Assembly: GCA_947503265.1 (NCBI GenBank) | Contig: CANNDC010000023.1 | Location: 1 to 64,000, forward strand | Direction: 5' to 3' | Length of the DNA: 64,000 nt | Source of the DNA: an uncultured Alteromonadaceae bacterium | GTDB taxonomy: Bacteria; Pseudomonadota; Gammaproteobacteria; Enterobacterales; Alteromonadaceae | Position numbers and translations under genes: made by a program | Notes under the pieces: model-generated | Databases searched by the model: none | What the model saw: only the letters and a program-made list of their open reading frames with translations | Told to the model about the DNA's origin: nothing | Shown: positions 53,241 through 61,288 of the stretch, piece after piece | Numbering within the stretch: position 1 is the first letter of the stretch | How the letters are laid out: the number at the start of each line of letters is the position of its first letter

Positions 53241-55091
53241 CTATTCCTGGCCTAATAAATCACTGGCACCTTCAAGTTTCATATCGCCGCCCCATACCGA
53301 TCCTTCTAGTTCAGCACCGCCACCCCAGACTGATCCTTCTAGTTCAGTGCCACCGCCCCATACAGACCCTTCAAGTTCAGTGCCACCACCCCAAACAGAC
53401 CCTTCTAGCATAGTGCCGCCGCCCCAAACTGACCCTTCAAGTTGAGTGCCGCCACCCCAGACAGAGCCTTCGAGTTCAGTACCACCACCCCACACAGAGC
53501 CTTCTAATTCAGTACCACCGCCCCAAACAGACCCTTCTGGAACAACATTGCCGTTACCAAAATCTATCATAAGCTGACCAGACTGACTGACAACAGTAGG
53601 ACCTTTAAAGTGCATTGCTCCGCTTAAATCTGCTTGGACGTTTAAACCTTGGTTTGCACACCCAGTTGCATTAGATATAACGGCCCGATACGCATTAACT
53701 AAACCTGAACCTTGAGCAAATGGGCTGTATTTTTGACCTGAAGCAGGATCATTGATTGGTTGAGAAGCGCTCATCAAGCGACATTTAACATCGTCTGGCG
53801 TTAACGTTGGATCGTCATCAAGCATCAATGCAACTATACCAGTTACTACCGCAGAGGCTTGAGACGTGCCTGATTCAGCAAGGTAGTTTTCTCCAGTAAG
53901 TGATTCAAACCACTTCTTCTTGCCTAGTTTTGATCGATCGACTTTCATTTCGATGTGCCCACCCCATGCAACCACTTCTGGTTTAACAAAACCTTCGTGA
54001 GTGGGTCCGCGAGAAGAAAATGACGTGAGACGATCGTCACTAGTATCAAAAGGAGAGTAACTATCTGTAATAGCGCCTACAGTTACCACATATGGCACGT
54101 TACCAGGCACGGTAATTGTTGCGTTATCAGAACCTGTATTACCTGCAGAAGTAACCACTACAACACCTGCATCCCACAAACGCATAACCGCTTGGTTGAT
54201 CGGGTCGTTCCAGTAATTCGATTGAACTTTTGCACCTAGAGACAAATTTAATACTCTTACGCCGTATCTATGGCGGTTTTGATATATCCAGTTTAAGCCA
54301 TCAAGTACATCTGCGTAGCTACCGTTACCATCTTCATCAAACGCCTTAACAGACAGAAGATAAGCGTCGGGCGCCATGCCATTGTAGTTGCCCTTATCGT
54401 CTAAAACACTGCTTGCAATAATGCTGGAAACATGTGAACCGTGACCATGCTTGTCATCGTTTAAGCCATAGTACATTCTGCTTCTTTGCGCATCGTATTT
54501 GTAAAATGCTCTTGGGTAGCCATGGCTGTTTCTCAGTAGATTTTTGCCAAGTTTCCCACCCATCAATGTGCCACTGTCTAGTACCGCTACGGTGATACCA
54601 GCTCCTGTTATGCCCATATCATGGAGTGAATTGGCATTTGTCTGGGTTGTAATTAACGTATCTATGTTCTCTTTCTTGAGTTGGCCCGGAGCGAACAAAT
54701 TCCCCAACCCGTTGCTATTTCCATTTGAAATATTGCCCGCAAGATTGACTTGAGTATTTGCAGTAACAGTAACCCCCAATGAAGTTAGTGATTTTGTTTG
54801 CTCTTCTGTAAGCAATGCGCTGGCTGCACCTATGATTGGAAATTCACGCAAAACATTCGCTCCAACCTGCTCAATTGCACCTAACAGGGTCGACCTTGTT
54901 CCACCTTGAAGAATGTATGAGCTTTTTTCGGCGATTTCATTCTTACTGATTACAATCTGGGTTGAACCAGTTGATTTTGTAAAGAAGGGTACGGTTGAAT
55001 TTTGCTGATTAGCCATCAAAGAAACCGTAATTCCACCTATCAGGGAAATGGCACCGACTAAGATAGTTTTCTTTTCCGTTAAAAAGCTCAT
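53241..55091 (-). CDS. S8 subtilase with C-terminal EGSVWGGGTEL repeats, copy 1
   Basis: The 616-aa protein has an N-terminal signal/anchor (ILVGAISLIGGITVSLMA), a propeptide-like region, and a subtilisin domain with triad Asp172 (AVLDSGT), His217 (HGHGSHVSSI) and Ser410 (SGTSQAS), plus Asn318 in SAGNTG. The C-terminus has eight 11-aa repeats of EGSVWGGGTEL (53274-53537) and a short acidic tail. It should be exported and active. The start ATG at 55091 is 7 nt after TGGAG and matches the paralogue. It is followed by a terminator. The repeats replace the usual C-terminal domains. Confidence 0.9.
   Translation of the reverse strand: MSFLTEKKTILVGAISLIGGITVSLMANQQNSTVPFFTKSTGSTQIVISKNEIAEKSSYILQGGTRSTLLGAIEQVGANVLREFPIIGAASALLTEEQTKSLTSLGVTVTANTQVNLAGNISNGNSNGLGNLFAPGQLKKENIDTLITTQTNANSLHDMGITGAGITVAVLDSGTLMGGKLGKNLLRNSHGYPRAFYKYDAQRSRMYYGLNDDKHGHGSHVSSIIASSVLDDKGNYNGMAPDAYLLSVKAFDEDGNGSYADVLDGLNWIYQNRHRYGVRVLNLSLGAKVQSNYWNDPINQAVMRLWDAGVVVVTSAGNTGSDNATITVPGNVPYVVTVGAITDSYSPFDTSDDRLTSFSSRGPTHEGFVKPEVVAWGGHIEMKVDRSKLGKKKWFESLTGENYLAESGTSQASAVVTGIVALMLDDDPTLTPDDVKCRLMSASQPINDPASGQKYSPFAQGSGLVNAYRAVISNATGCANQGLNVQADLSGAMHFKGPTVVSQSGQLMIDFGNGNVVPEGSVWGGGTELEGSVWGGGTELEGSVWGGGTQLEGSVWGGGTMLEGSVWGGGTELEGSVWGGGTELEGSVWGGGAELEGSVWGGDMKLEGASDLLGQE
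53274..53537 (-). repeat. Eight tandem 33-bp coding repeats (copy 1 subtilase)
   Basis: Eight units of 33 bp each encode EGSVWGGG followed by a variable residue pair and Leu: T-E, T-E, T-Q, T-M, T-E, T-E, A-E, then EGSVWGGDMKL. They lie in frame at the 3' end. Synonymous differences between units show they are not all very recent copies. Confidence 0.95.
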
Positions 55092-55508
55092 GTAATACTC
55101 CAATGCTAAACATGATGATTAAGTGTACTGCTGCAAACATTACTGCTGCACTACTGCAGGCACTATATATAGACTATTTCAGACAACGTTGCAGAAAACA
55201 TGCCAACATCCAAATACCATTATAACCTTATGTTTTAATTGAACTATTTATATCTACTGTTCTAAAATACGCTTTGACACTTAATTTTTGAATTAATATT
55301 CAAACTAAAAAATTAAATTTAGAGTAAAATTTTGAATCAATAATTCATATATTAAGTCATATATTGAGAGAAAAAATAGTAGATTAGTATGGAAAGTCGC
55401 TTTTAGATCCTATATTTACGAATGTGTTTTTGTGGTTTTGGGCTAAAAGTAAAACACCATATTCGAAGCGAATATGGTGTTGATGTGTATATTCAGATAG
55501 ATACGAGG
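55092..55508. other. Leader and gap between the two subtilase genes
   Basis: This 417-bp AT-rich gap holds the copy 1 leader, which on the minus strand carries GCAGCAGTA twice (55127-55150) at a 15-bp step next to a GCAGTAGTG. A TATATATA stretch lies near 55165. The copy 2 terminator is at 55453-55481. There is no ORF. Confidence 0.5.
55453..55481 (-). terminator. Terminator of the second VWGG-repeat subtilase
   Basis: AACACCATATTCG (55453-55465) pairs with CGAATATGGTGTT (55469-55481) around a 3-nt loop. The 13-bp stem is followed on the minus strand by TTACTTTTAG. It lies 28 nt after the stop at 55509. Confidence 0.75.
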
Positions 55509-57440
55509 CTAATCTTCACCACCTATCTCAGTATTCATTCCCAGCTCAGCACTTTCTAGGCTAGTTCCTGCACCACCCCAGACAGAACCTTCTAAGTCAG
55601 TACCACCGCCCCAAACAGAACCTTCTAAGTCAGTACCACCGCCCCAAACAGAGCCTTCTAGTTCGGTACCGCCACCCCAGACAGAACCTTCTAGTACAGT
55701 ACCGCCGCCCCAGATAGAGCCTTCTAGCATAGTACCGCCGCCCCAGACAGAACCTTCTAGCTCAGTACCACCACCCCAAACAGAACCTTCTAGCTCGGTA
55801 CCACCGCCCCAAACAGAACCTTCTAGCTCGGTACCACCGCCCCAGACAGAACCTTCTAGCTCAGTACCACCGCCCCAGACAGAACCTTCTGGGATGATGT
55901 TACCATTACCAAAGTCAATCATTAACTCGCCATTGCTATCAACCACGGTGGGTCCCTTAAAGTGTTGAATACCAGCGATATCTGCTTGAATATTTAGTCC
56001 TTGGTTTGCACAGTTAGTGGCATTGCTTGTGGTCGCGTCATACGCATTAACTAAGCCTGAACCCTGTGTAAACGGACTGTATCTCTCATTGGTCGCCGGG
56101 TTGTTAATCGGTGATGCACTTGCCATCAAACGACATTTCACATCATCTGGAGTCAACCAAGGATTATCATCAAGCATCAAAGCGACAATACCAGTTACCA
56201 CTGCAGCTGCTTGAGATGTGCCTGACTCACCGTAGTAGTCTTCGCCGCTCAATGAAGAGAACCACTGTTTTTTGCCTAATTTACTTCTATCCATTTTCAT
56301 TTCGATATGGCCACCGAACGCAACCATTTCTGGTTTCACAAACCCTTCATGGGTTGGACCTTTAGAAGAGAAGGTAGTCATTCTGTCATCACCATAACTG
56401 TATGGAGAGTAACTATCGGTAACTGCACCAACGGTAATGATATAAGGCACGTTACCCGGTACAGTAATGGTTGCGTTATCACCTCCAGAGTTACCTGCAG
56501 AAGTCACCACGACGATACCAGCATCCCACAAACGCATGACAGCTTGGTTGATCGGGTCGTTCCAGTAATTCGATTGAACTTTCGCACCCAAAGACAGGTT
56601 TAGCACGCGAATACCGAAAGATTGATGATTTTGATAAATCCAGTTAAGACCATCTAGCACATCTGAGTATGAGCCGTTACCATCTTCATCAAAGGCTTTA
56701 ACAGAGAGAAGGTAGGCATCTGGCGCCATACCATTATAGTTACCATCTTCATCTTTTAAGCTACTGCCGATAATGCTTGATACATGAGTACCGTGACCGT
56801 GTTTGTCATCGTTCAAGCCGTAATACATTGTGCTTCTGGTCGCATCATATTTAGGCCAATCTTTTCTGAAGCCACGACTATCATTTCGTAAGCTACGACC
56901 AATCAATCCACCTTTTAGGGTTCCACTATCTAATACAGCAACGGTTACACCTTGACCTTTGATCCCCATATCATGCAGCCTGTTTGCTTCTGTCTGCGTA
57001 GTGATGTGGGTATTGATGGCATTTTTCTTCAATTGGCCCGGAGCAAGTAAACTCCCTAAGTCATTGCTAGTATCAAAACCGCTACTCATTACACGCACTT
57101 CTCTATCTTGTGTTACGCGCAGTTTGTTCGCCGCTAACAAATCTACTTGTTCATCCGTTAACATCGCGCTGACTGCACCAATAATTGGGAACTCACGTAA
57201 TATAGACGCGCCTACATTCTCAATCTCATTCACCAAAATGTTTTTAGTGCCACCTTGTACGATATAAGATTTTTTAAGTGATGAGTAACTTGCATTGGCC
57301 GTAATCTGTACTGAATTTCCAGACTGGGTAAAGAAAGGGACTTCATTACTTTGTTGATGGGCGAACATAGATACTGTGACGCCACCGAATAATGAAAGTG
57401 CGCCTACTAGTAATGTTTTCTTGTCTGTTAAAAAGCTCAT
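55509..57440 (-). CDS. S8 subtilase with C-terminal EGSVWGGGTEL repeats, copy 2
   Basis: The 643-aa paralogue of the neighbouring gene has the same order: signal/anchor (LLVGALSLFGGVTVSMFA), propeptide region, subtilisin triad in AVLDSGT, HGHGTHVSSI and SGTSQAA, then ten repeats (55557-55889) and an acidic tail ending GGED. Central blocks such as LNLSLGAKVQSNYWNDPINQ are identical between copies. It lies 306 bp from the divergent GspC-like gene. It should be exported; type II secretion is inferred from that neighbour only. Confidence 0.9.
   Translation of the reverse strand: MSFLTDKKTLLVGALSLFGGVTVSMFAHQQSNEVPFFTQSGNSVQITANASYSSLKKSYIVQGGTKNILVNEIENVGASILREFPIIGAVSAMLTDEQVDLLAANKLRVTQDREVRVMSSGFDTSNDLGSLLAPGQLKKNAINTHITTQTEANRLHDMGIKGQGVTVAVLDSGTLKGGLIGRSLRNDSRGFRKDWPKYDATRSTMYYGLNDDKHGHGTHVSSIIGSSLKDEDGNYNGMAPDAYLLSVKAFDEDGNGSYSDVLDGLNWIYQNHQSFGIRVLNLSLGAKVQSNYWNDPINQAVMRLWDAGIVVVTSAGNSGGDNATITVPGNVPYIITVGAVTDSYSPYSYGDDRMTTFSSKGPTHEGFVKPEMVAFGGHIEMKMDRSKLGKKQWFSSLSGEDYYGESGTSQAAAVVTGIVALMLDDNPWLTPDDVKCRLMASASPINNPATNERYSPFTQGSGLVNAYDATTSNATNCANQGLNIQADIAGIQHFKGPTVVDSNGELMIDFGNGNIIPEGSVWGGGTELEGSVWGGGTELEGSVWGGGTELEGSVWGGGTELEGSVWGGGTMLEGSIWGGGTVLEGSVWGGGTELEGSVWGGGTDLEGSVWGGGTDLEGSVWGGAGTSLESAELGMNTEIGGED
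55557..55889 (-). repeat. Ten tandem coding repeats (copy 2 subtilase)
   Basis: Nine 33-bp units and one 36-bp unit encode EGSVWGGGTEL-like repeats. The variable residues are TEL four times, TML, then SIWGGGTVL, TEL, TDL, TDL, and a final EGSVWGGAGTSL of 12 residues. Copy number differs from the neighbour (eight), which indicates unit gain or loss since duplication. Confidence 0.95.
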
Positions 57441-57746
57441 AATTTAACTCCAATTAAAAGCGAATTTGCTGTTGCTAAGAGTATTGCAGGCACCGTGCCA
57501 ATTTTCTAAAATCTCATTAAGCACCTGTTATTAATAGATTTTATTTAAAATCACTTAAATTATGGAAAAATAGCAACTTAAATATTGGAACGAATAAAAT
57601 TAAAATATGAACTAAAAATTCAAAATTAATTTCATTTTTTAAGTTTTATTTTAACTGCCGGTGCAAGTAGGTAGTTAAAGATTGAACACTGCTGCTCATA
57701 TGACTAAGCTAGACAATTATTATTGGATTAGAAGATAGATAAGTTA
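57441..57746. other. Divergent promoter region between subtilase copy 2 and the GspC-like gene
   Basis: The gap is 306 bp and very AT-rich. The minus-strand subtilase leader has GCAGGCAC-like sequence (near 57483-57495), similar to one in the copy 1 leader, so the duplication included upstream DNA. A -35-like TTGAAC near 57680 could serve the GspC-like gene, but its -10 is poor. I see no ORF. Confidence 0.4.
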
Positions 57747-58553
57747 ATGAGCAAAGTTGAATCGACCAAATCGCCCAGTAGACTGATTATTTTATTAATT
57801 GTACTCGCTATGGCGGTAGCAGCATATTTTATGCTGGATAAAACAGAGTCAAATATCACAGTGTCCGAGGAAGGATTGGAAGAGATATTGACTCCACAGT
57901 CGGATTCGTTGACTCATCATGCTAATCCCGTGGCAGAAGCTGAAGTTGATCTCAAGGGGCTAGAAATCACACCTTTGGATCTCACTTTGCTTGGCACTAT
58001 TTCCAGCGATACGCCAGATCAAAGCTCAGCTACTATTCAATCTAGACTGCAAGTTAGAACCTATTTCATTGGTGATCAGATTGCTTACACCAATGCAATC
58101 CTAACAAGGATAGAAAATGACCGTGTTATTTTGCTAAATGACGGTCAGGAGCAAGTCTTGTTGATTCAAGGTACGGCTTCATCCGGCAAACCCGATGTGG
58201 CTAACAACTTAACTGCAGCCGATAACGAGAATTCTGAGCAATCTGCTAACCTAACCGCTGCTGAGATTGGCAACCGACCAAGTAAGCTAGAGCATATAGT
58301 ATCCCTAGACAAATATGACGATCTGGCTGTTTCTGCTGGTATGAACCCCAAACTGTATCGCGACATAGGTTTTAAAGAAGGTGATAAATTACGCACAGTT
58401 AACGGTATTGATGCAACCGACTTTGATCAACTCACATTAATCGATAATGCTATCGGAAATACCCAAATGGTCGAATTTGTTGTGCTAAGAGACGGTAGGC
58501 TGGTGTCACTTTATTTAGATATTCCATCTAAAGCGTTAACTCTAAGTAACTAA
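57747..58553 (+). CDS. Stand-alone GspC-like protein with HR and PDZ regions
   Basis: The 268-aa protein has a short cytoplasmic start, one membrane anchor (LIILLIVLAMAVAAYFML, 13-30), a homology-region-like domain (LDLTLLGTISSDTPDQSSAT, then FIGDQIAYTNAILTRIENDRVILL, about 75-145) and a PDZ-like C-terminus (YRDIGFKEGDKLRTVNGIDA, about 205-265). This is the layout of GspC, the type II secretion component that links the inner-membrane platform to the GspD secretin. No gspD-M genes are near, so it is an orphan. It is divergent from subtilase copy 2, which suggests it serves that protease. Confidence 0.75.
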   Translation: MSKVESTKSPSRLIILLIVLAMAVAAYFMLDKTESNITVSEEGLEEILTPQSDSLTHHANPVAEAEVDLKGLEITPLDLTLLGTISSDTPDQSSATIQSRLQVRTYFIGDQIAYTNAILTRIENDRVILLNDGQEQVLLIQGTASSGKPDVANNLTAADNENSEQSANLTAAEIGNRPSKLEHIVSLDKYDDLAVSAGMNPKLYRDIGFKEGDKLRTVNGIDATDFDQLTLIDNAIGNTQMVEFVVLRDGRLVSLYLDIPSKALTLSN

Positions 58554-58789
58554 CATCAAGTTAATTAGTCCGTCTTGTGATTCAGGGTTAATTTAATTCT
58601 GCAATCTCAATAGATTACTAAAAAACGTCAGCAGAATACGATGTACGCGCGTTTATGGAGAAATGTGTTACTGGCAGTATAAATGAGATGGTGTCATCAA
58701 AAGAATAAGGAGAATGGGGATCCCCGTTTGATGGGATAGAGCTATGGAGTTGAGCTAGCCTGAAGCCGAAAAATCAAATCCCAAATAAA
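58554..58789. other. Intergenic region before the tRNA array
   Basis: No ORF of note and no clear terminator for the tRNA array. A perfect 10-bp palindrome GGGGATCCCC occurs at 58716-58725. Confidence 0.35.
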
Positions 58790-58874
58790 TGGTGCGGAAG
58801 GAGAGACTTGAACTCTCACGCCGTGAAGCACTGGAACCTAAATCCAGCGTGTCTACCAATTCCACCACTTCCGC
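58790..58874 (-). tRNA. tRNA-Leu (anticodon TAG)
   Basis: Read leftward from 58874: acceptor GCGGAAG pairs with CTTCCGC, the anticodon stem CTGGA/TCCAG encloses TTTAGGT (TAG), a long variable arm is present (typical of Leu), and CCA is encoded at 58790-58792. It is the last of four tRNA genes. Confidence 0.95.
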
Positions 58875-58877
58875 AAG

Positions 58878-58954
58878 TGGGGTGGGCGATGGGGTTTGAA
58901 CCCACGACCACCGGAATCACAATCCGGGGCTCTACCAACTGAGCTACGCCCACC
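58878..58954 (-). tRNA. tRNA-His (anticodon GTG)
   Basis: Acceptor GTGGGCG pairs with CGCCCAC. The anticodon loop is TTGTGAT (GTG), and CCA is encoded at 58878-58880. The G at -1 (58954) and C73 expected for histidine tRNA are both present. Confidence 0.95.
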
Positions 58955-59028
58955 ACTGTGTTACCTGACTTACTGTATTACTAAATTTCATTGCTTACCA
59001 GTCGAATTACTCAACCTGACCGATTCGC

Positions 59029-59105
59029 TGGCGCGTCCGGCAGGATTCGAACCTGCGACCACCCGCTTAGAAGGCGGGTGCTCTATCCAGCTGAGCTACG
59101 GACGC
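59029..59105 (-). tRNA. tRNA-Arg (anticodon TCT)
   Basis: Acceptor GCGTCCG pairs with CGGACGC. The anticodon loop is CTTCTAA (TCT) in a CCCGC/GCGGG stem, and CCA is encoded at 59029-59031. Confidence 0.95.
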
Positions 59106-59128
59106 TCGACGAATCTGTAAAGCAATAA

Positions 59129-59205
59129 TGGTCGGAGAGACAGGATTCGAACCTGCGACCCCCTGGACCCAAACCAGGTGCGCTACCAAACTGCGCTACT
59201 CTCCG
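59129..59205 (-). tRNA. tRNA-Pro (anticodon TGG)
   Basis: Acceptor CGGAGAG pairs with CTCTCCG. The anticodon loop is TTTGGGT (TGG), and CCA is encoded at 59129-59131. It is the first gene of the Pro-Arg-His-Leu array, related to the argX-hisR-leuT-proM array of E. coli but in another order. Confidence 0.95.
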
Positions 59206-59244
59206 AACAAATGTAGCGTAATTCCTTATCGCTACGGGGGGCGC

Positions 59245-59273
59245 ATATTACCCACTTGCCCCAACCTCGTCAA
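59245..59273 (-). promoter_or_regulatory. Promoter of the tRNA array
   Basis: On the minus strand, the -35 is TTGACG (59268-59273), the spacer 17 bp, and the -10 TAATAT (59245-59250), followed by GCGCCCCCC. The GC-rich discriminator is typical of stringently controlled tRNA promoters. Confidence 0.82.
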
Positions 59274-59351
59274 ACACTTTTTAATGCAAAATTACTGTCT
59301 GCTTAAAATTAACTCAAAGCGAGTAAATTAAATGCAATTTTATCGACAATA

Positions 59352-59612
59352 TTAATTTAACAAAGGGTGGTCTTTCGGCAGTTTATTTTTCACCCAAACA
59401 GCTAACCTCAGTTTCATGCTTAATAAATCTTCGGAGTCTGCTGGCAAAGGGGCAACTAATTTATCATTGACTAAAAGTCGATAAATCACTTCAACCTTTT
59501 CCTTTGCCGCCATGGTATCGCTAAACCCTGTGTAACCGCGATTTTTAGCATAGTTTTCACCCACCGTAACAGCGAGTTTTATTAATTGTTGCTCATTTTT
59601 AAGTTTCTTCAA
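59352..59612 (-). CDS. DUF5062-like small cytoplasmic protein
   Basis: The 86-aa protein is all-helical with no membrane segment. The segments LKNEQQLIKLAVTVGENYAK and ENYAKNRGYTGFSD, followed by AKEKVEVIYRLLV, resemble the DUF5062 family of marine gammaproteobacteria, which has no known function. It lies 32 nt downstream of the YgjV-like gene and is probably co-transcribed. Confidence 0.65.
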   Translation of the reverse strand: MKKLKNEQQLIKLAVTVGENYAKNRGYTGFSDTMAAKEKVEVIYRLLVNDKLVAPLPADSEDLLSMKLRLAVWVKNKLPKDHPLLN

Positions 59613-59644
59613 ATTAGCGCTCTCCTTTTCAAACAGAGGAAAAT

Positions 59645-60277
59645 TTAATTTTGATTATTATAAGTCCATAATCCCCCTTTTCGAGGTTGAAATCCAAGCC
59701 TTTCAAGATAATTTTCGTGTTCAACACTGTCTGCCGTAGCAACGATGGTTTTATCTTCGAGTAGCTTCTGCAATTCTTGCCCTTTACCTAGAACAAATTC
59801 ACCCAGCTTGCAATCTCGATATTCAGGAATCACAAAGTCGAAATCTACCACGAAGGTAGTTGGAGTCATTTTCCTGCCCGATAAAACACCGACCACTTCG
59901 GTATTCTCCATCATAAAGAAATACAACCTTTCACTTAATTGCGCCGTTTTACAGAAGCGGGGAAACAAGGAATCAATTTCTTTTTTGTGATAGTTCAAGA
60001 AGAAATCTACATAGTTTGACGGCATATTCACTTCTAAAACCGAGAAATGTTGTTCGGCTTGAAGGAACATTCGACGTAAAAACACAACATTGGTAATTGC
60101 GATAAAACCGTTAAGTAATGCTACAGGTACGGCCCCAATGATAATGCCATAAATACAAAATGATGACGCTCCAAACAAATTAATCCAACGCAATTTCACT
60201 ATTGAACTTCGAGTAAGTGAATACGCAATCAGCGCAGACGCTAAGTAACCAAATATCTCTACCGCAGATAATTCCAA
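59645..60277 (-). CDS. YgjV-like membrane protein with C-terminal GNAT-like domain
   Basis: The 210-aa protein starts with about three membrane helices (AVEIFGYLASALIAYSLT, LFGASSFCIYGIIIGAVP and VALLNGFIAITNVVFLRRMF, residues 5-70), which match the YgjV inner-membrane family. The remaining half (about 80-205) looks like a GNAT acetyltransferase: FDFVIPEYRDCKLGEFVLG and a late YLERLGFQP. YgjV of E. coli lacks this part, as far as I know. The function is unknown. It is divergent from folD. Confidence 0.7.
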   Translation of the reverse strand: MELSAVEIFGYLASALIAYSLTRSSIVKLRWINLFGASSFCIYGIIIGAVPVALLNGFIAITNVVFLRRMFLQAEQHFSVLEVNMPSNYVDFFLNYHKKEIDSLFPRFCKTAQLSERLYFFMMENTEVVGVLSGRKMTPTTFVVDFDFVIPEYRDCKLGEFVLGKGQELQKLLEDKTIVATADSVEHENYLERLGFQPRKGGLWTYNNQN

Positions 60278-60409
60278 ATTTATTCCTTAATTATTCTTTC
60301 TTCTTATATTCTAGAAGGTTTATGGGGCAAGCAGCGCATTTTAACGATTGCGGGCCAATAAACAATTGTGGGACAATTACAACATCTATCTTATCTTGTA
60401 GTTTCAAAC

Positions 60410-61288
60410 ATGACCGCGCAATTAATTAACGGAAAATCTATCGCTAAACAGGTTAGAGAGGAAGTCGCCTCTCAAGTAGCCTCAATAACTGCCACAGGGC
60501 GCCGCCCTCCCGGACTGGCCGTCATCCAAATCGGTAGTGACCCCGCTTCAAAAGTGTATGTAAATAATAAGCGGAAAGCCTGTGATGAAGTCGGTTTTTT
60601 GTCAAAATCATATGATTTACCCTCAAGTACATGCCAAGAAACCTTGCTTGAGTTGATCGACGAACTAAATGCAGATGATGAGATTGATGGTATTTTGGTC
60701 CAACTCCCTTTACCTGCTGGCTTAGACAAAGATCAAATTCTGGAAAGAATTAGACCTGACAAAGATGTCGATGGCTTCCATCCCTATAATATCGGTTTAT
60801 TGGTTCAAAGGATGCCTGCATTGCGACCTTGTACTCCAAAAGGCATTATGACCATGATTGAGTCCACTAAACGTCCTATTAAGGGTTTGGATGCGGTTAT
60901 TGTGGGTGCGTCAAATATTGTTGGTCGCCCTATGTCATTGGAATTATTACTGGCGGGATGCACAGTAACAACCTGCCACAAATTCACAAAAGATTTAAAA
61001 AGCCATGTATCTCGAGCTGATTTACTTGTTGTTGCTGTAGGCAAGGCTGGGTTCATTCCAGCTTCATGGATAAAGCCAGGTTCAATTGTGATCGATGTCG
61101 GTATCAATCGTCACGGTGACGGCACTATGGTAGGCGATGTCGAGTTTGACGAAGCAAAGGAAATAGCGGGTTGGATAACGCCAGTACCAGGCGGTGTTGG
61201 GCCGATGACAGTGGCCAGCTTAATAGAAAACACCTTAGAAGCTTACATTAAATATCGATATCAAGGCAGCAAAGTCCATCGCGATTAA
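60410..61288 (+). CDS. folD: FolD bifunctional methylene-THF dehydrogenase/cyclohydrolase
   Basis: The 292-aa protein matches FolD (E. coli 288 aa). The active-site stretch YVNNKRKACDEVGF with the catalytic Lys, ILVQLPLPAG, DKDVDGFHPYN and PCTPKG are all present, and the Rossmann part is VIVGASNIVGRP. It interconverts 5,10-methylene- and 10-formyl-tetrahydrofolate with NADP. The ATG at 60410 matches the family start (TAQLINGKSIAKQVREEV); an upstream frame from 60368 is not supported. The downstream DUF1415 gene overlaps its stop. Confidence 0.96.
   Translation: MTAQLINGKSIAKQVREEVASQVASITATGRRPPGLAVIQIGSDPASKVYVNNKRKACDEVGFLSKSYDLPSSTCQETLLELIDELNADDEIDGILVQLPLPAGLDKDQILERIRPDKDVDGFHPYNIGLLVQRMPALRPCTPKGIMTMIESTKRPIKGLDAVIVGASNIVGRPMSLELLLAGCTVTTCHKFTKDLKSHVSRADLLVVAVGKAGFIPASWIKPGSIVIDVGINRHGDGTMVGDVEFDEAKEIAGWITPVPGGVGPMTVASLIENTLEAYIKYRYQGSKVHRD

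Noticed and set aside
53274..55889. Regular 33-bp repeats resembling a CRISPR array
   Set aside because: The units are directly adjacent without unique spacers, are in frame, and encode the subtilase tail.
58896..59331. Frames of 67-74 aa in the tRNA array
   Set aside because: They are tRNA antisense translations (AGFEPATTRLEGG-like) and not proteins.
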